A DNA stretch of 64,000 nt. Source: Hemerocallis citrina. Lineage: Eukaryota > Streptophyta > Magnoliopsida > Asparagales > Asphodelaceae. Position numbers and translations under genes: made by a program. The notes under the pieces were generated by a model. It was not told the DNA's origin, ran no database searches, and was given only the letters and a program-made list of their open reading frames with translations. Location: the NCBI GenBank assembly GCA_017893485.1, contig CM030363.1:109673073-109737072 (forward strand). Direction: 5' to 3'. How positions within the stretch are numbered: position 1 is the stretch's first letter; each line of letters starts with the position of its first letter. Positions 9,761-22,452 of the stretch are shown piece by piece.

Positions 9761-11529
9761 TCCTACAGACTGCAGTTTTAGTTTGTGCACATTTCAACCG
9801 ATACGGAGTTTTACTTTATAAAAACCAAATATGTAAAGGGTAAAATTCTGATATGTTCAAATACGACTTATAGAGTATATAAGAGTCCACAAAACCAATC
9901 AAAACCACTTTGAATTGATAAAATAGCTTTTTGATGAATTCCTTCAAATTGAAACGTGAATATGTGCATACATCAAAATAAAGTTTTTTAAAGAATCAAT
10001 CATACATCAAAAGACCTTCGTATTTTGTTCCAAACTATATTAATACCAAAATAAGTTGAGATATAGTCAAATCCTTCAACAACACATAAAGACATAATTT
10101 CTTCAAAAACAATGAAATATGATATTCATGTAAATTGATTGTGCATGTTCGTGCACCAAAGAAAACTTCACAAATCCATCGATTAGAAATAACAACATAT
10201 TCAGATTTAATCTTAGATCTAAGAAATCCAATTTTAAATAAAACCTTTCACAAATCACAAAATCCCCAATTTAGTTGTATTACATCAATCAAATTCAGTT
10301 TATCCTAAATCTAATTCTCATGACATGATCTCTTAATTCATTAGTCCTCCTCAAAACTTCCTCAACTAAATCACCATCTTTAACTCATGAACATAAACAA
10401 ATTTAACATTACTATAATCAAGTTGCACTAATCCAACCTCATAAATAGTTAAAATCTCTTCTTTAATCAATCTAGGCATAACATTTTCCCATACTCAATC
10501 AAATCAGCATTAACCCAAAAGAAATAGCTTACTCATGATTTATATCAGGTTATTTAATAATCTCAAATCATCCATATGCAAATTCTACTCATAAATAACT
10601 TAGGGTTTCATAAAAGATCCAATTTTAATTCATCAATTCATCCAATCCATCATATATATATTCATACCAAACACTAGCATGCTTTCTAATAGATGAAACA
10701 CTATATACAACATTCAAAGATCAAAACAAACAATTATATCACTCACCTTGTTAGAGAGATCAAACGAATATGATAAAGCAATAGGAAAAATTCCTCCTTC
10801 GCACAAGAAACCCAAGATGTCCTTTTTAAAACTTCAAGAAAATAATAATAATAAAACCTTTTTGTTGTGTAGCAAAAGATAGCTGCACTCCACCTTTTAA
10901 ATAGGCCAGAAATCAAGAGAACTAGGGTTTTGAACATACTTGCAAAATACTCCTTTTAAAATAATCTTTACATAAATAGATTTCCATATTAGAAAATTAG
11001 TTAAAAACAATTTAATAAAGTTCAAAAATCAAGAAGAACCACCACTAGCATCAGCCGGCACTGTTTAAGAAACCCAGAAAAGTAAGTTTGCATTTTCATC
11101 CCTATAAATAGCAATTTTGCAAAAAAATCCTCTTTTATCAAAACTTGTAAAATATACCAAATTCATTAAAACAAAAAGTAAACTTTTTAACCCTAAGTTG
11201 ACTAGGTATTAGGCCCAGCCTAAACAATCTGAAAATCTAGAGTTTTCACCCCCATTTGGTAATTTTGCACAAAAGTCCTTCTTTTTGTAATATTTGCAAA
11301 TAGGTCCAATAAATATCAGAAAAATCTAGAAAATTTAAAAATAATATCTAATAATAAATAATGATTTTCCAAAAATATTTTTTGACTTTGAACTTCCCAA
11401 GAAAATATTTGCACGTGTTTTGCACGTGTAAAAAGATAAATTTTCAGAAAAATATTTATTAAATCTCCAAAAATCATTTTAATTTATTTAAAACTCTTAA
11501 AAACAATATTTAAAATATGGGGTACTACA

Positions 11530-11765
11530 TCTTGAATAAATCGGGCAGACAACAATTTGTCCACCTTCGCCTTGACGGCTTGCTGCCTCTCCAGGACGAA
11601 CTTACGCCCTTTCTGGACGATCGATTTTGAGCGCGGGATCACGCTCAGTCTGTGTATGATCAGGTATTCGGATATCCTAGGCATTTTGGATGGTTTCCAC
11701 GTGAAGAGGTCGATGTTGCGGTGGATACGGTCGATTTGGTCCGACTTCAGGTTTCAGTCATCCGA
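11530..11765 (-). pseudogene. Tat-like pol, RT N-terminal part
   Basis: Minus-strand frame 11684-11535 gives residues typical of the region just before the Tat RT core (a proline/isoleucine-rich lead, a lysine-rich block, then KVDKLLSARFIQ). It continues across the solo LTR at 7967-11529 into the SYPEW block. The upstream limit near 11765 is where similarity fades. Protease and gag are not seen. Confidence 0.75.
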
Positions 11766-12036
11766 AGAGGAAGGAAAGAACAAAACCTTAATGGATCCTT
11801 TAAGTTTAAACTTCTTCGACTGGGATGGTAAATAATTTGTGGCCATTTGTAAGAGTATCATTTTCTTGTCCTTGTTTTCTAAATTCATATAGTTTGATAT
11901 ATATAAGTAGCTATGTATCACAAGATATCACAGAAAGAAGTTAATTATATAGCTAGCACAAGTTCAATAATTTGTGAAGTTATAGCTTAATTATATGGAT
12001 ATGAAACTATATGAATTTTGAAAGACGGGATTTTAA
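11766..12036. other. Unassigned AT-rich sequence
   Basis: No open frame, LTR end or recognisable repeat. It includes the left copy of the SINE target duplication (GGATTTTAA, 12028-12036). Confidence 0.4.
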
Positions 12037-12149
12037 TTTTTTTTTAATTTTTTTAATTTTTAATTAAAGACTACGATGTAGTCTAATCTCGAATCTGAAG
12101 CCTTCATTTACCAATCCAAATTCTTACCATCTAAGCCACTCAGTCACAA
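12037..12149 (-). mobile_element. Short tRNA-derived SINE with 9-bp TSD
   Basis: Minus strand: an A-box-like TGGCTTAGATGG, about 30 nt later a B-box-like GATTCGAGATT, a short body, and an A/T-rich tail of adenine runs at 12037-12065. It is flanked by perfect GGATTTTAA duplications (12028-12036 and 12150-12158). Tail at the low-coordinate end and boxes at the high end fit a minus-strand SINE. At 113 bp it is very short, perhaps 5' complete with a short body. Non-coding. Confidence 0.7.
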
Positions 12150-12158
12150 GGATTTTAA

Positions 12159-12950
12159 AAAGCAACAAGTTTAGTTTGAATAGTTTGAAAAGAAAGTGGA
12201 GGGTATTAAGGGTCCCCCATAAATATGGGAATATTAAGAGGATGGGACACAAAGCAGAGCAACAGAAGCTTTCAACCGTTTTTGGGGGCAAGTACATGGT
12301 TGAGGTGTGATGACCATGGCTCTGCAGGAAAAAGCCTTATGAGAAGAACATAGAAACTTTTTCCTTTTTTTATTTTTCTTCTTTTTTCTTACTTTTTTAT
12401 ATATTTTGAGTGGAGAAAATAATACATGGACTACGGTTGGTTTGGGGAATTCCATAGAGTAGGAAGGCCTACATGCTTGACTTTTTGTATGTACTAATCA
12501 GAACGGGTGTTGATTTCCATATTAGTGTTTCAATATTTGTAATATTCTTTGCATGGTTTTATACAATTTTTAAGCTAGCTTTTAGCATTGGCAGGCTTCA
12601 TTCTCTGAAAACAGTGTGTTCAGTTTGGTACTGTTTTCATTTTCTCATGTTGTGCTGATCTTCTTGGAGTAGTCAGGAAGTAGATAATGGACCTTGCCAT
12701 CAACTGTCTAAATTGAAAATCCATAATATTGAATGTAATCAGCACTACAAAACTACCCGTAAACGAAATTTTTTGATGAAACTTAAAGGTGAGTGTATTC
12801 ACCTTTAAATATTTCTGAATGTTGTCTGCTCATGAGGTATATTCATTTATATATGAGTTAATTTGGTCTACTACTAGTACTGTTATCAGTTCTTAGTTTA
12901 ATCTCAAACCTGATAAGGAACCATCCAAAATGTATATTGTACCTTCAAAT
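12159..12950. other. Unassigned sequence
   Basis: AT-rich DNA with only short chance frames. A T-rich stretch at 12360-12400 is low complexity. I recognise no element. Confidence 0.4.
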
Positions 12951-13113
12951 GCCCTAGTAGCTTAGTGGTAAGTCTTTTTGCTAGTAAAGAATAGTAAAGA
13001 ATAGGTTGAAGGTTGGAACCCACTGTACAATTATCCAATTATATGGGATGAGTGGCATGTGTGTGCAGGATTGGAGGATTGGTGCGTGGCTACGGCATTG
13101 TCAATTTAAAAAA
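12951..13113 (+). mobile_element. Possible tRNA-derived SINE (degenerate)
   Basis: Begins with an A-box-like TAGCTTAGTGG (about 12957-12967) and has a B-box-like GGTTGGAACCC at about 13011-13021, then a body ending in 'tttaaaaaag'. Imperfect flanks (tatattgtacct before, tatatcatacct after, 10 of 12 matching) could be an old duplication. The B box deviates from consensus. Confidence 0.4.
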
Positions 13114-13590
13114 GGGTATATCATACCTCATATTACCTACAATTTCAGGAAACAATAACAATTTTTTTAGGGGAAATATCAATAAGGCCTTTGTTTGACG
13201 ATGTCCATTAGTGCACACAACCCATTTATCTCTTGTTCTTTGATAATCATAACAATCCATAACCCACATTATCTCTCAAATCTGCTATGGGTGAGTGGCT
13301 TGTAGTGTTAATAGTATTGGGCCAGTTGGTAATGATATACTAGCTAGGCCTTTCTTTTGGGTTGGAGAAAACAATAAAAAAATAAGAGTTCCGTACGTAA
13401 TGCCACCTAAAATTTAATATTCAAATAACACCAGAATTTTTATATTTTTAAAATAGTACCAAAGTTTTTATATATATGCCAAAATAACACCCGACGCCTT
13501 TATGGGAAGGTAATAATGGCGGAATATATAACTCTTATCAGGTTTAAACTCATTAAGAAGCCTGTGAATTGATGAAATTGCCCTCATCTC
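13114..13590. other. Unassigned AT-rich sequence
   Basis: Contains runs such as 'aatttttatatttttaaaatag' at about 13436-13457 and no frame of note. Nothing recognised. Confidence 0.35.
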
Positions 13591-13729
13591 CATCACCATC
13601 ACCTTCTTCAACTCCAAACGCCACCGAACTCCTTCCCCTCACTGCCACTTCACTAAACCCATCACCATCGCCTTCTTCAATTCCAAACACCACCAAACTC
13701 CTTTCCCTCATTGCCACTTCATCGAACCC
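13591..13729. repeat. Two tandem 69-bp units
   Basis: The unit starting 'tcaccatcaccttcttcaa' at 13591 repeats at 13660 with about a dozen differences. Read on plus it gives a 23-residue Ser/Pro repeat in a 64-codon frame (13569-13763), but nothing supports translation. Confidence 0.7.
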
Positions 13730-13763
13730 ATCACCATTGAAACACCCACAAAATTTCATATGA

Positions 13764-15674
13764 CAATTTTGTGCCAACAAGTGTTATACATGTGCAGTCA
13801 TATTATTATGTATAATGGCAGGAACATTAGTAGTAGTAGTGTTAATTTCAATAATTTTGAGTTGCTTGATTTTGCTTACTTCACAATATTTTTAGTTAAT
13901 TATATGACTAGAGCTCCTATTTATTTTGTGTGTTTATTGTGTGTATGTGTAATCGACACAATCTTTGATCTCTTTTTCGCCACGTGCATCCCTCCCATGT
14001 ACCATGCTCACCTCACTTCTTCTTGCCTCACTCTAATCCAAACCTGAGCCCAACACAGCCCCTAACCTGATCCCCAACTCAGCTGAACTCAAATCCGAAT
14101 TCACCCATCATCCCCCTCTATCAATTTAGTTTGAAACCCCTCAAACTCTCCACTTTCTCATTTCAAAATTGAATAATAACCCCCTAATTACTCAGCTCAT
14201 AACTACCGACACAACTTCTCCAATTTAGCCATCAACTCCCACAAAATCACCCACGCAACCAGCCCTCTCACCCTCTTGTACTTATAAATATCATGCCCCC
14301 CCCCCCCCCCATTTTCACTCATACCGATCTCCAACTCCTCCTACAGTTTTGATTTTGAGTGAGTTCTGTCCGGAATTCTGAGTGAGTTCTTAGTGAGGGT
14401 CAGAGCTAGGAGTTCTGGATTCTATAAGTGGTTTGCAGCTCGGGATCGTATGGAACTCGACTTCTTCATTCTCTCTTTCACAAGCGAAAGTATGCATGCT
14501 AGATGATTGAAGCTATGATGATGCAAACTCAATAGATGAATTGAATAAACACTGAGAATGATAGTTAGAGTTGTTTAGGCAATTAATGTAGTGATTCAAA
14601 TGTGCAAAATATAATATTAGTTATTTGATAAGCAAAGCTTTCTAAAAAGAATTATATCGTTAGAATGCATGAATAGGTTTTGTTTTGACTTCTTAAATCC
14701 AATCTTATGATTTAGAATTGTCTAATATGCTTGAAGCAAGATTATCTACATAAACAAATAAGATGGCATGTTGAATATGACCTAAATGAATTATTTTAAT
14801 TGCTACAATGTTTTAGGAATGCATGTGTTAAGTGTTTGGATTGATGTTAACAAATATTTCTATCGATTATATAACTCTTTCTTTGAGTTATGAAGATTTA
14901 AAGCATAATTGCGTGGGATTTAAATCGATTTAGAGTTTGTGATAATTCATATGTAATAGAAGTTGAACTGGGGCGTATGTAATCTGAATGGTACTCTGGA
15001 TTCCAGAGAGTAAAACTATGTAAATTGTTATGTGAGTTAGATCATGTGAATTTGGGTTTCACACGAATTGTAGCTCAAATAATTAGTAAGATAAAGAATA
15101 TATGTATATGCATGGTTGAACTAAGTGCTTGGGGTGAAAGTTGAAATTAAAATTGTATGACTTGGTCTTTACCAAGGGAGGCATTGTGGCTTAAGCGAGA
15201 CCAAATCCAGCAAGGTTTGGGAACTCTGAGTGAGTAGTGGAATAGAGTCGGTATGACCAAGATTTTAGTTTGTGGAAACGTAATCTAGAATAGGGATCGT
15301 TCAGTTTGAAGTATAATTTTGCATCATTTAAACTATGATCTTGTATTAGTGAAATTAAGAACTTGCATTAGAAGAAGATATGAGGAAAACAATGACGGAC
15401 ATGTCTGGTAAAGAGCTATAGTTCCTAGGAATGTTCAAGACTGGGGATACACTTGGTAAATCCACGTGAGGGCTAGGGGTAGGCCGGTAAGGTCCGCAGT
15501 TACGGGAGATCGACTCGCTGAGGTTCATGACGAGGATATGCTGGTAAATCCATAATGCGTGGACTAAGGGTAGGCCAATAAGGCCCAATATCCTGGGAGT
15601 TCGATTTATGCTTGATTACGCGTTGGAGTACTAGTCAGCGAGTTTCTGCATTGCATAGCAAGGGATTGAACTAT
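13764..15674 (+). repeat. Degenerate LTR-like remnant (left arm)
   Basis: A TATA-like TTATAAATA near 14280, a C-run (14297-14311), a long AT-rich untranslated stretch and two 89-bp-spaced copies of a 'ggtaaatcca' block (15454 and 15543) resemble the internal layout of the other LTRs here. No TG end is identified. It would continue after the solo LTR insertion at 18901. Low-confidence assignment; no protein coding seen. Confidence 0.35.
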
Positions 15675-18600
15675 TGTAAGCCCTATTTTCTCATTTTATT
15701 GTATTTTGTACTCTTTTGATTATTGTATTTGAATTCATTTATTGTGATGCATTTTTTTCTTTTCTTGTGTTCTTTTGTTCTCTTTGGATCAATCTGTATT
15801 CTTTTGATTGGATTCTGTCTTTTGTGGATTTGGCTCTTTTCTATTTTGAATTTGATTTGTTCTCTATTGTGTTCGTCTCGTCTCATTGCCTTGTTTGTGT
15901 CTTTTTGGAGCCAGAACTGAAACCCAGAACTCACAAAATCTAAACCTAAACCCTAATTTCCTGATCCCTATAAATACCCACATTAATTAACCCTAATTAA
16001 TTCTAATTCTCTCTCTCACAGCCGCACTCTCTCTCCCCCGTAACCATCTCTCGCTCTCTATTTTTCCCAAACCCAAACCCACGCCGTTAACACCCCCGAT
16101 CTCCGTCCATCCTTCGACCTTCATCCATCCCTGTCATCACCACCATCTCCGTCTCCATCTCCTCTACATCGTCATCGTCGTCGCTCGCTTTCTCCCGTCC
16201 TCGCCATCACCGTTCGACCCCATTGCCGAAGTTTGTCCGTCACCATATTTCCATCTCCGTCGCCCTATCCTATCGCCGTGCCCATTCATCATCTTCGTCC
16301 TCCCTCGCGCATGCCTGTGCACCCCCTTAGCGTCGCCGTCAAGTCCCCAGGATCGCCGTGAGCGTCGTCTCTGTTTTCGACGAAAGAACAGGGCATCTTC
16401 GCCAGAGTTGTGTCGCCGCCGTCGCTTCCCGACCGTGGTCACGACGCCACTCCGCCACCGCAGCTGACGCCGCTATCGTCATACGTTGCCAAGGCCACCG
16501 CTCTCTCTCTCTCTCCTCCGCTGTCGCAAGGTTGAAGACACGCCGTGATTCATCGAGATTGCTATCCTGTGTTTTGCCGTGCCAGATCCCAAGCCGCTGT
16601 TCTGTGTTCGGGTTGGATCCGGTGTGAAGTCGAGTTCTGGTTGGTCACTTTCGGTGTTTTGTGTTCTGCCTCACCCGATCCAGTTTGGTGTTCTGTGTTT
16701 TGGGGCTAGATCCGGTGTGAGGCAGTGGATCTGATTGGCTGGAATTGGTGTTCTGTGTTCTGTGTGAGCCAGATCCAGTTTCGGTGTTTTGCGTTCTATC
16801 CAGATCCAGTGTGTGGGATTTGCTCTAGGATTTTGCTATTGCGGTTGATTCTTCGTGCAATTTTTGGGAGTTTTTCACCGGGATTCTGATCCCGTTATTT
16901 TTATTAATATCTGCAAATACAGGCAAGTCTCTTCTTGAACCCTTTTATTTATTTGTGTTCAAGATTTCTTTGATCTCTTGCAAGTAGATCCTGTCCTTTA
17001 TTTATCAAAACTGCTTTGACAATTCCGTTAAGATTATCGAGGGTTTACACGAGCTAACCCGACATACTCTTAACATCGTGCTTCTCTTCGATCTAAACCT
17101 AGTCCCCAATGTTTCATGCATTTGCACAATAAACAACTAGATTCATGCATAGGATTACTTGTTGACTTGGACATTGAAATTGAATATGCTAGAAATGGAC
17201 TTAATTGATGAATTGACACGATGACCATGATAAATGTATCCTAAACCTTAGAATTTGCATGTTGATACCTAGGATTGCTTTGAATGCCAATTTGCATGCT
17301 ATATGTGATCGTGTGAATTATTTATTATCTTTTTATGTTAAGTTGATTTTTGGAACTGCTGTATGTTTCACTTTGAATCAAATTTTTAGCCCTGTTAATG
17401 ACATAATTTGAGAAAACTTACTAAACATAAAATGTAGCCCTTGATGTCTAAATAACTTTTCTCTACTCTAGATTTAAATTCCAATTTGGCATTTGTTAGA
17501 TATCAGCATTTTATTGCAACGGTGTTAGCAATTTTCAGGCTCATAATTTCATGCGTATTCTACTGTTGTTTATTTTATTTGACCCTGTTACCAGTAGAGA
17601 AAAAATCTGAAATAAATCATGCTGAACCTAGACATGTATATCTAATTCCTTGAATTTTAGTAGATTTTAACAATGAGATTTCAGACCCGAATTAATTAAT
17701 GGAACATAACCTACTGCATACTGATTGAACATAAAACCTGATTTGATTAGAACTTTCACCCTAGTTCCCATGACTTTCATATACCTTAATTATACTCGCT
17801 GGAACCGTATGGAAGTCTATTTTCTAGATCTTCTGACGGATTCAGTTTTTCTATTGTGTAGTGACCCTGATCCATGATTTAGTACATCAAGGTCATGCTG
17901 TCTTGATTTTGTGAAATGTGTTAAATGTTGTGTTTTGCTTCATGCTTTGTTTATAGCGCTTAGAATTAGTCACACATAGTAAAATACAACATTCAAACCC
18001 TCTTGCATGCTCACATAGGATGAAAATAAACTATTAACAAGCCGGAGTTATTATGGATAGACTTGGTAGTGAACAATCGGAAAATGTGCTCGGTAAGGCC
18101 TCATCATTATATCATATTGACATAGAAGGAGAAACATTGACTGCAATAATTGATTGATGGATCTTGCACGTAAATTCTTAATATCAATGCCGAGTACACA
18201 AACCGTGAATTCACCATCGTTCTAAAACGATCACTGTGCTTGCATGGAATCTGTAGTATGGGATGCAGTAGTACGTGCACTAGATAGGTTAATAAAATAC
18301 TTAACAATCTATATAATTGATCTTGTATTGATATTGACTTGACATCACGCATTTCATGTGTGATTATTGTAACCTTTTGATATTGCCCATTCTTTGTTTT
18401 ATTCTTTGTCTTTGACCATGTTCCTTCCTTTGATATTCATGTTTATCCTATTATCCTTTGTTTTCTCTACTTTCCGCCCACGACTTGCTCTAAGGGCACT
18501 ATTTTATTTCTTTTTAGACCAGAAATTTACAGGTACTAAAGGATCTGTTCCCGAAGAAATTGGTGAGCAATGTTTCTAGTGATGGATCCAGTTTTCTACT

Positions 18601-18900
18601 GCGTAGTTTTATAATTGTTGCTAGATTTATTTTTTTGAACTCTGTTATCTCTTGTACTTTGTTTTGGGCTCTATGACCCATAGTTTTGTTTTCCCAAATG
18701 TTGGATATTTACATTGTTGGTTTATTTCATTATTATTGGAACTTTATCATTGATTCATGTGGTTATATTCTTGCGTGGTTGTATATTTATTGATCTTATT
18801 GCTGAGTTAGTTTGGTACAGCTTATGGATGCTGTTTACATCATTCGCTGGGCCCTACGTTACGTACTCGTGTTCCGTATTTTGGGAAGCGGGGCATGACA
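15675..18900 (+). mobile_element. Solo LTR C2 (3.23 kb), TSD ACTAT
   Basis: Starts tgtaagccc at 15675, ends gcggggcatgaca at 18900, and is flanked by perfect ACTAT duplications (15670-15674 and 18901-18905). It is related to the LTRs of element C over most of its length. Features: telobox-like AAACCCTAA (about 15949), TATAAATA (15969-15976), C/T-rich leader, GC-type donor-like ACAG|GCAAGT (intron side 16923), pyrimidine-rich TTTTATTTCTTTTT before the acceptor-like TTTACAG|G at 18532. The GC-rich part at 16020-16650 gives chance frames only. Confidence 0.93.
15969..15976 (+). promoter_or_regulatory. TATA box of solo LTR C2
   Basis: TATAAATA followed by CCC, preceded by a telomere-motif element (AAACCCTAA) and followed by a pyrimidine-rich stretch. 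This is the usual layout of a plant core promoter. The same TATAAATACCC occurs in LTRs A and B. Confidence 0.6.
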
Positions 18901-18905
18901 ACTAT

Positions 18906-20090
18906 ATAATGAGAAGAAACGCTAGTACCTTGCATTCGAAAACTATGTTGTATGAGAAGCATATCGTTCCAAACAACTGTGGATTAGAAGAGAATATCTG
19001 AATTGTGCATATTAACATAGTTTGTATATGTTTTACACTCCAGTAAATTAGTTTCTTTTCATACGATATTGTATAATTGACTATTTCCATTTACCTTTAA
19101 TATATACATTGATTCACGTTTTTCTTTAATTATGCTATGTTTCGGGAGGTTAGTTTTAGGATTTTTACTGTACACAGAGGGAGACTCTTGGGGGGCTGAG
19201 TTGGCTCATCTTTGTGAGGGTCTGACGCGGTTGGTGCTTGCTTGCTTGTGCAACACGTCACATGAGACAAAGTTGGAGCTCTTTAGCTTGAGCATTAGTT
19301 TATAGGGACCCCAAACTCGTTCATCTTCGCGATGGGTTACATGAGGCCAAGCTCGAGAGGAAGAATTTGAAAGTGGTGTTCCTCGAGAGGGACCAAAAGC
19401 TTGCTTTTCTACATGGGGACCGTCCCATTGGTTTGCCGTTGTCTCCTTCGACAGAGAGAGGTAGCCGTGGGGAAGAAGTTCTCCTGAAGGAGTTGCTCGT
19501 TAAGAGATATTTGATGATTTATTGCCTTAAGACAAAGATGGGGGGACTACAAACGCGGAGCACTCCTCGTCTGAGTGATTAGGTGACACCCCAGGATTTA
19601 TCCACAGGTGCTCGAGCGTCATTGAGGAATACTAAGGATTCCTAGAGTGGAGTAGCTGGGTCATTGAGCATGAAATCTATAAGGGGTGGGTTGCGTCCTA
19701 GCCACCGTGACATCCAGACCTGGTCGGTCGGACTGGTCCCTCCTTCGGATTTTTTGGGTGGTTGGGAGGGGGTGGGGGGACTTTTCCGTTAAGAATGTTT
19801 TGCAGATGAACTGTACTCCTTAACCAAAGTATTCCTCGCCCGAGCGACCATAACTGATCGGAGTGGGGAGGGAGCGTAGGGTGGTCTGACATGTTTTTTG
19901 GCCTCTAGAGTCTTTGTGTCAAAGTGAACAAGATATTTCTCATGTATCCTTGAGCTTGTAATAAGATATTATCATGAAATGAAGATATTCTAACTGTCAA
20001 AGTTTTGTCTCTTATTTTCTTAGTGTTTGTGATCTACTATCTAAAGTTTGAGGAGGTGCAAGAGTAGCTATATGGGCCAACTGTGCTCCT
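18906..20090. other. Unassigned; part may be Tat 3' LTR/UTR
   Basis: 18906-19180 may be the right arm of the degenerate LTR. 19180-20090 is more GC-rich, with a 71-codon plus-strand frame (19367-19582) of no recognisable family. It lies just downstream (minus sense) of the Tat 3'-UTR repeats, so it may be the end of that element. No boundaries found. Confidence 0.35.
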
Positions 20091-20149
20091 ATTTTTGAGT
20101 TAGCAGGTAGTAGGAGCATCTCTTAGGGAAGAGATGGAATCGAAACTTG

Positions 20150-20960
20150 CTTGTTCAAGAATTAGTTGCAGGAGCAGTTTTGAGTGGTGAGTTGACCTCC
20201 GACTTCGCTCGTTTGCGAGTTATGGGAATGACTTTGAGCCACAATTTTGGACTCCAAAATTTTTCTTTGAGGGTTAACGAGTTGCAAAAGTGGTTTTGAA
20301 CGGCGAGCGCTGCTCTGAACTTGCTTGTTATCAAGTTGAGGGAGCAATTTTAAACCACAAGTTTGGACTCCGAACTTGTTTTCAAGGGGTCAACGAGTTG
20401 TGGGAGCAGTTTCGAATGACGTGACTTGTTCCGAACTTACTTGTTAGTGAGTTGCAGGAGTAGCTTTGAGCCAAGAATTTGGATTCCGAACTTGTTTTTA
20501 AAGGGGTTAATAGGTTATGGGAGCAATTTTGAATGGCAAAAACATCTTTGAACTTGCTTGTCAGCATGTTATAGGAGCATATTCGAGAAATGAGTTTGGA
20601 CCCCAAACTTATATTTCAAGGGGTTAACGAATTGTGGGAGCAGTTTCGAATGACAAGCTCAGCTCCCAACTTGCTTGTTAGCAAGTTGTGAGAGTGGCTT
20701 TGAACCATGAGTTTGGACTTTAAACTTGTTATTTGAGGAGTTCATGAGTTGTGGGAGCAACTCTACGAGAGAGTTGGACTCTGAACTTGTTATTGAAGGA
20801 GTTAACGAGTTGTGGAAGCAACTCTAGAGGAGAGTTGGACACCAGACTTGTGATTTGAGCTATGAATTTGTTATTTGAGGAATTACGAGTTGTGGGAGAA
20901 ATCTCGGGAAAATTTGGATTCTGAACTTGTTATTTGAGGGTTAACGTGTTGCTGAGGTAG
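20150..20960 (-). repeat. Tandem repeats in the Tat 3' UTR (117-bp dimers of about 58-61 bp)
   Basis: The landmark 'ggggttaa' recurs at 20386, 20503 and 20620, exactly 117 bp apart. Each 117-bp unit is a dimer of two related halves, each with 'gagttgtgggagca' and 'gaacttgtt'. To the right the array becomes a simple 61-bp monomer (20746, 20807). The array lies directly 3' of a Tat integrase end, where Tat/Ogre elements are known to carry hypervariable tandem repeats. Confidence 0.85.
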
Positions 20961-21149
20961 CTTGAGAGAGGTGCTAAGCACGTAACTCATTGCTAACATC
21001 CAGAAAGGATTATAAGATATTTTTTGAAAGAAAATGCTATGTTCATTTAAATCTAAGTGGTTGCTTTGGAGGCTAGCCTTTATTACATGCACTGGATGTT
21101 GTGAGGATCAGGCTTATTTCAACTATAAAAAATCTAAGTGGTGGGTGTT

Positions 21150-22081
21150 AAGTGCCCTTGTTCAACTTCATGGGGTGTTCAGCATTCCAAGTCTTGGATC
21201 TCCTTGTCCCCCAGGTCTTCATGTTAGTAAGCGCCTGGGCGAATGACTTCAGAGACCTTGTATGACCCTTCCTTGTTTGGAGCGAGCTTTCCATTTTTGT
21301 GTGGGTCAGAGATTTTGAGTTTTTGTAGGACGATGTCCTCTTCCTTGAGGTTTGTTGGGATGACCTTCTTATTGTAGAACTTCTCCACCCGCTGCTAATA
21401 GATGTGCGGACTTCTAGCCAATTTCTTCAATTAGATAAAGGTTGCTCAAAAGGTCATTTGAGTTATGTCCTTCATCGAAGAAGAGGAGGCAAGGGGAAGT
21501 TAGCCGATTTCTAAGGGGATTAGTGCTTTGTAGCCGAATGTGAGGTTGAATGAGGATTTTCTTGTTTGGGTCTTTTTCATGGTCATGTGGGACCAAAGTA
21601 CACTTAAGATCTCCTCGACTCATATTCCCTTGGGAGCTTCATCAAGCCTCTTCTTAAGGTCATCAAGAATCTGTCGGGTGTCGAGGGTCAAAATGGAAGA
21701 GAAATGTTGTTTGATCCCCACATCGGCACAAAATTTGCAGAACCCCTTGGTAGCAAATTGGGTTCCATTATCGGTGACGAGGATTTGGATGATCCTGAAC
21801 CAGCAAACAATGTTCTTCCCAAAGAATTGTTAAATATTGTGTTCGGTTGTGGAGGCTAGTGGTTCCACTTCAATCCACTTGGTGAAGTAGTCGATAAATA
21901 CTACTAAGAAGTTCATCTTTCCGGTCGCTAGGAAAAATTGTTCGGTTTCATAATCTATCACAGAAATAGGCAGTGGAAATAATTTTTTTTCTTGTAACCT
22001 AGTCAGATCCATGTGAAAACCATAAAATGTGTTAGGAGTTTTTATCTCAATGATGGAACGACTGTCTCCACAATCTACCAA
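21150..22081 (-). pseudogene. Tat-like integrase C-terminal fragment
   Basis: Minus strand from 22081: core block KMNFLVVFIDYFTKWIEVEP, then TDNGTQF with the second core aspartate and a KQHFSS block in the continuing frame, then a C-terminal region with PHKNGKLAPNKEG (about 21300). Stops and frame shifts are frequent. It is a second Tat copy, distinct from 5786-11765. Its 3' side runs into the tandem repeats at 20150-20960, as expected for gene order. Confidence 0.8.
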
Positions 22082-22452
22082 TCACAAGCACTGCAACGTT
22101 GCGGTGCCTCTGCGGTATCCATACGAATGAACAATGAAATCGGGCTCTCCCTCATGCCGTGGTGCTAGCTACAGGAAGGGGAGGTTCCTCTCACACCCTC
22201 TCACACTTTCTGTGACGGCTAGGATTTTTCCTTATGTCTTTCCCACGGCATATCATATATATAGCACATAATACACCCTAAGTGAGTAGTGAAGCTGACG
22301 AGATCACAATCTAACCTAGGCCAGATTCATATGTGGGTCTACTAATTTTGGTTGTCCCATTTAATCTAATTAATTATCCAACCAATGTTGGGATTACAAG
22401 TCTTACTTGGATTCCCAATTAAATTCATCTTATGAATTTAAATTCCAATTTC
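22082..22452 (-). repeat. Possible copia-type LTR remnant
   Basis: On the minus strand the sequence ('ggataattaattagatt', then an AT-rich promoter-like 'gctatatatatgatatg' and a leader with 'cctagccgtcac') resembles plant copia LTRs from memory. No second LTR, PBS or duplication is seen, so this is tentative. Confidence 0.3.

Larger units (their letters stand above)
7967..11529 (-). mobile_element. Solo LTR G (3.56 kb), TSD TCTTG
   Basis: Starts tgtagcgcccc at 7967, ends ggtactaca at 11529, and is flanked by a perfect 5-bp duplication TCTTG (7962-7966 and 11530-11534). Removing it rejoins the Tat RT reading frame. Orientation is minus, judged by end similarity with other LTRs here. It carries CACGTG (11412 and 11423), a consensus donor-like AAG|GTGAGT with the intron side at 10746, two repeat arrays (about 8690-8910 and 9429-9760), the shared box (about 8560-8602) and an acceptor-like TTTTACAG|G at 8234. 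No internal element sequence remains, so it probably arose by LTR-LTR recombination. Confidence 0.93.

Noticed and set aside
16020..16650. Host gene exon with GC-rich coding
   Set aside because: Inside solo LTR C2, opposite-strand frames equally open, no domain.
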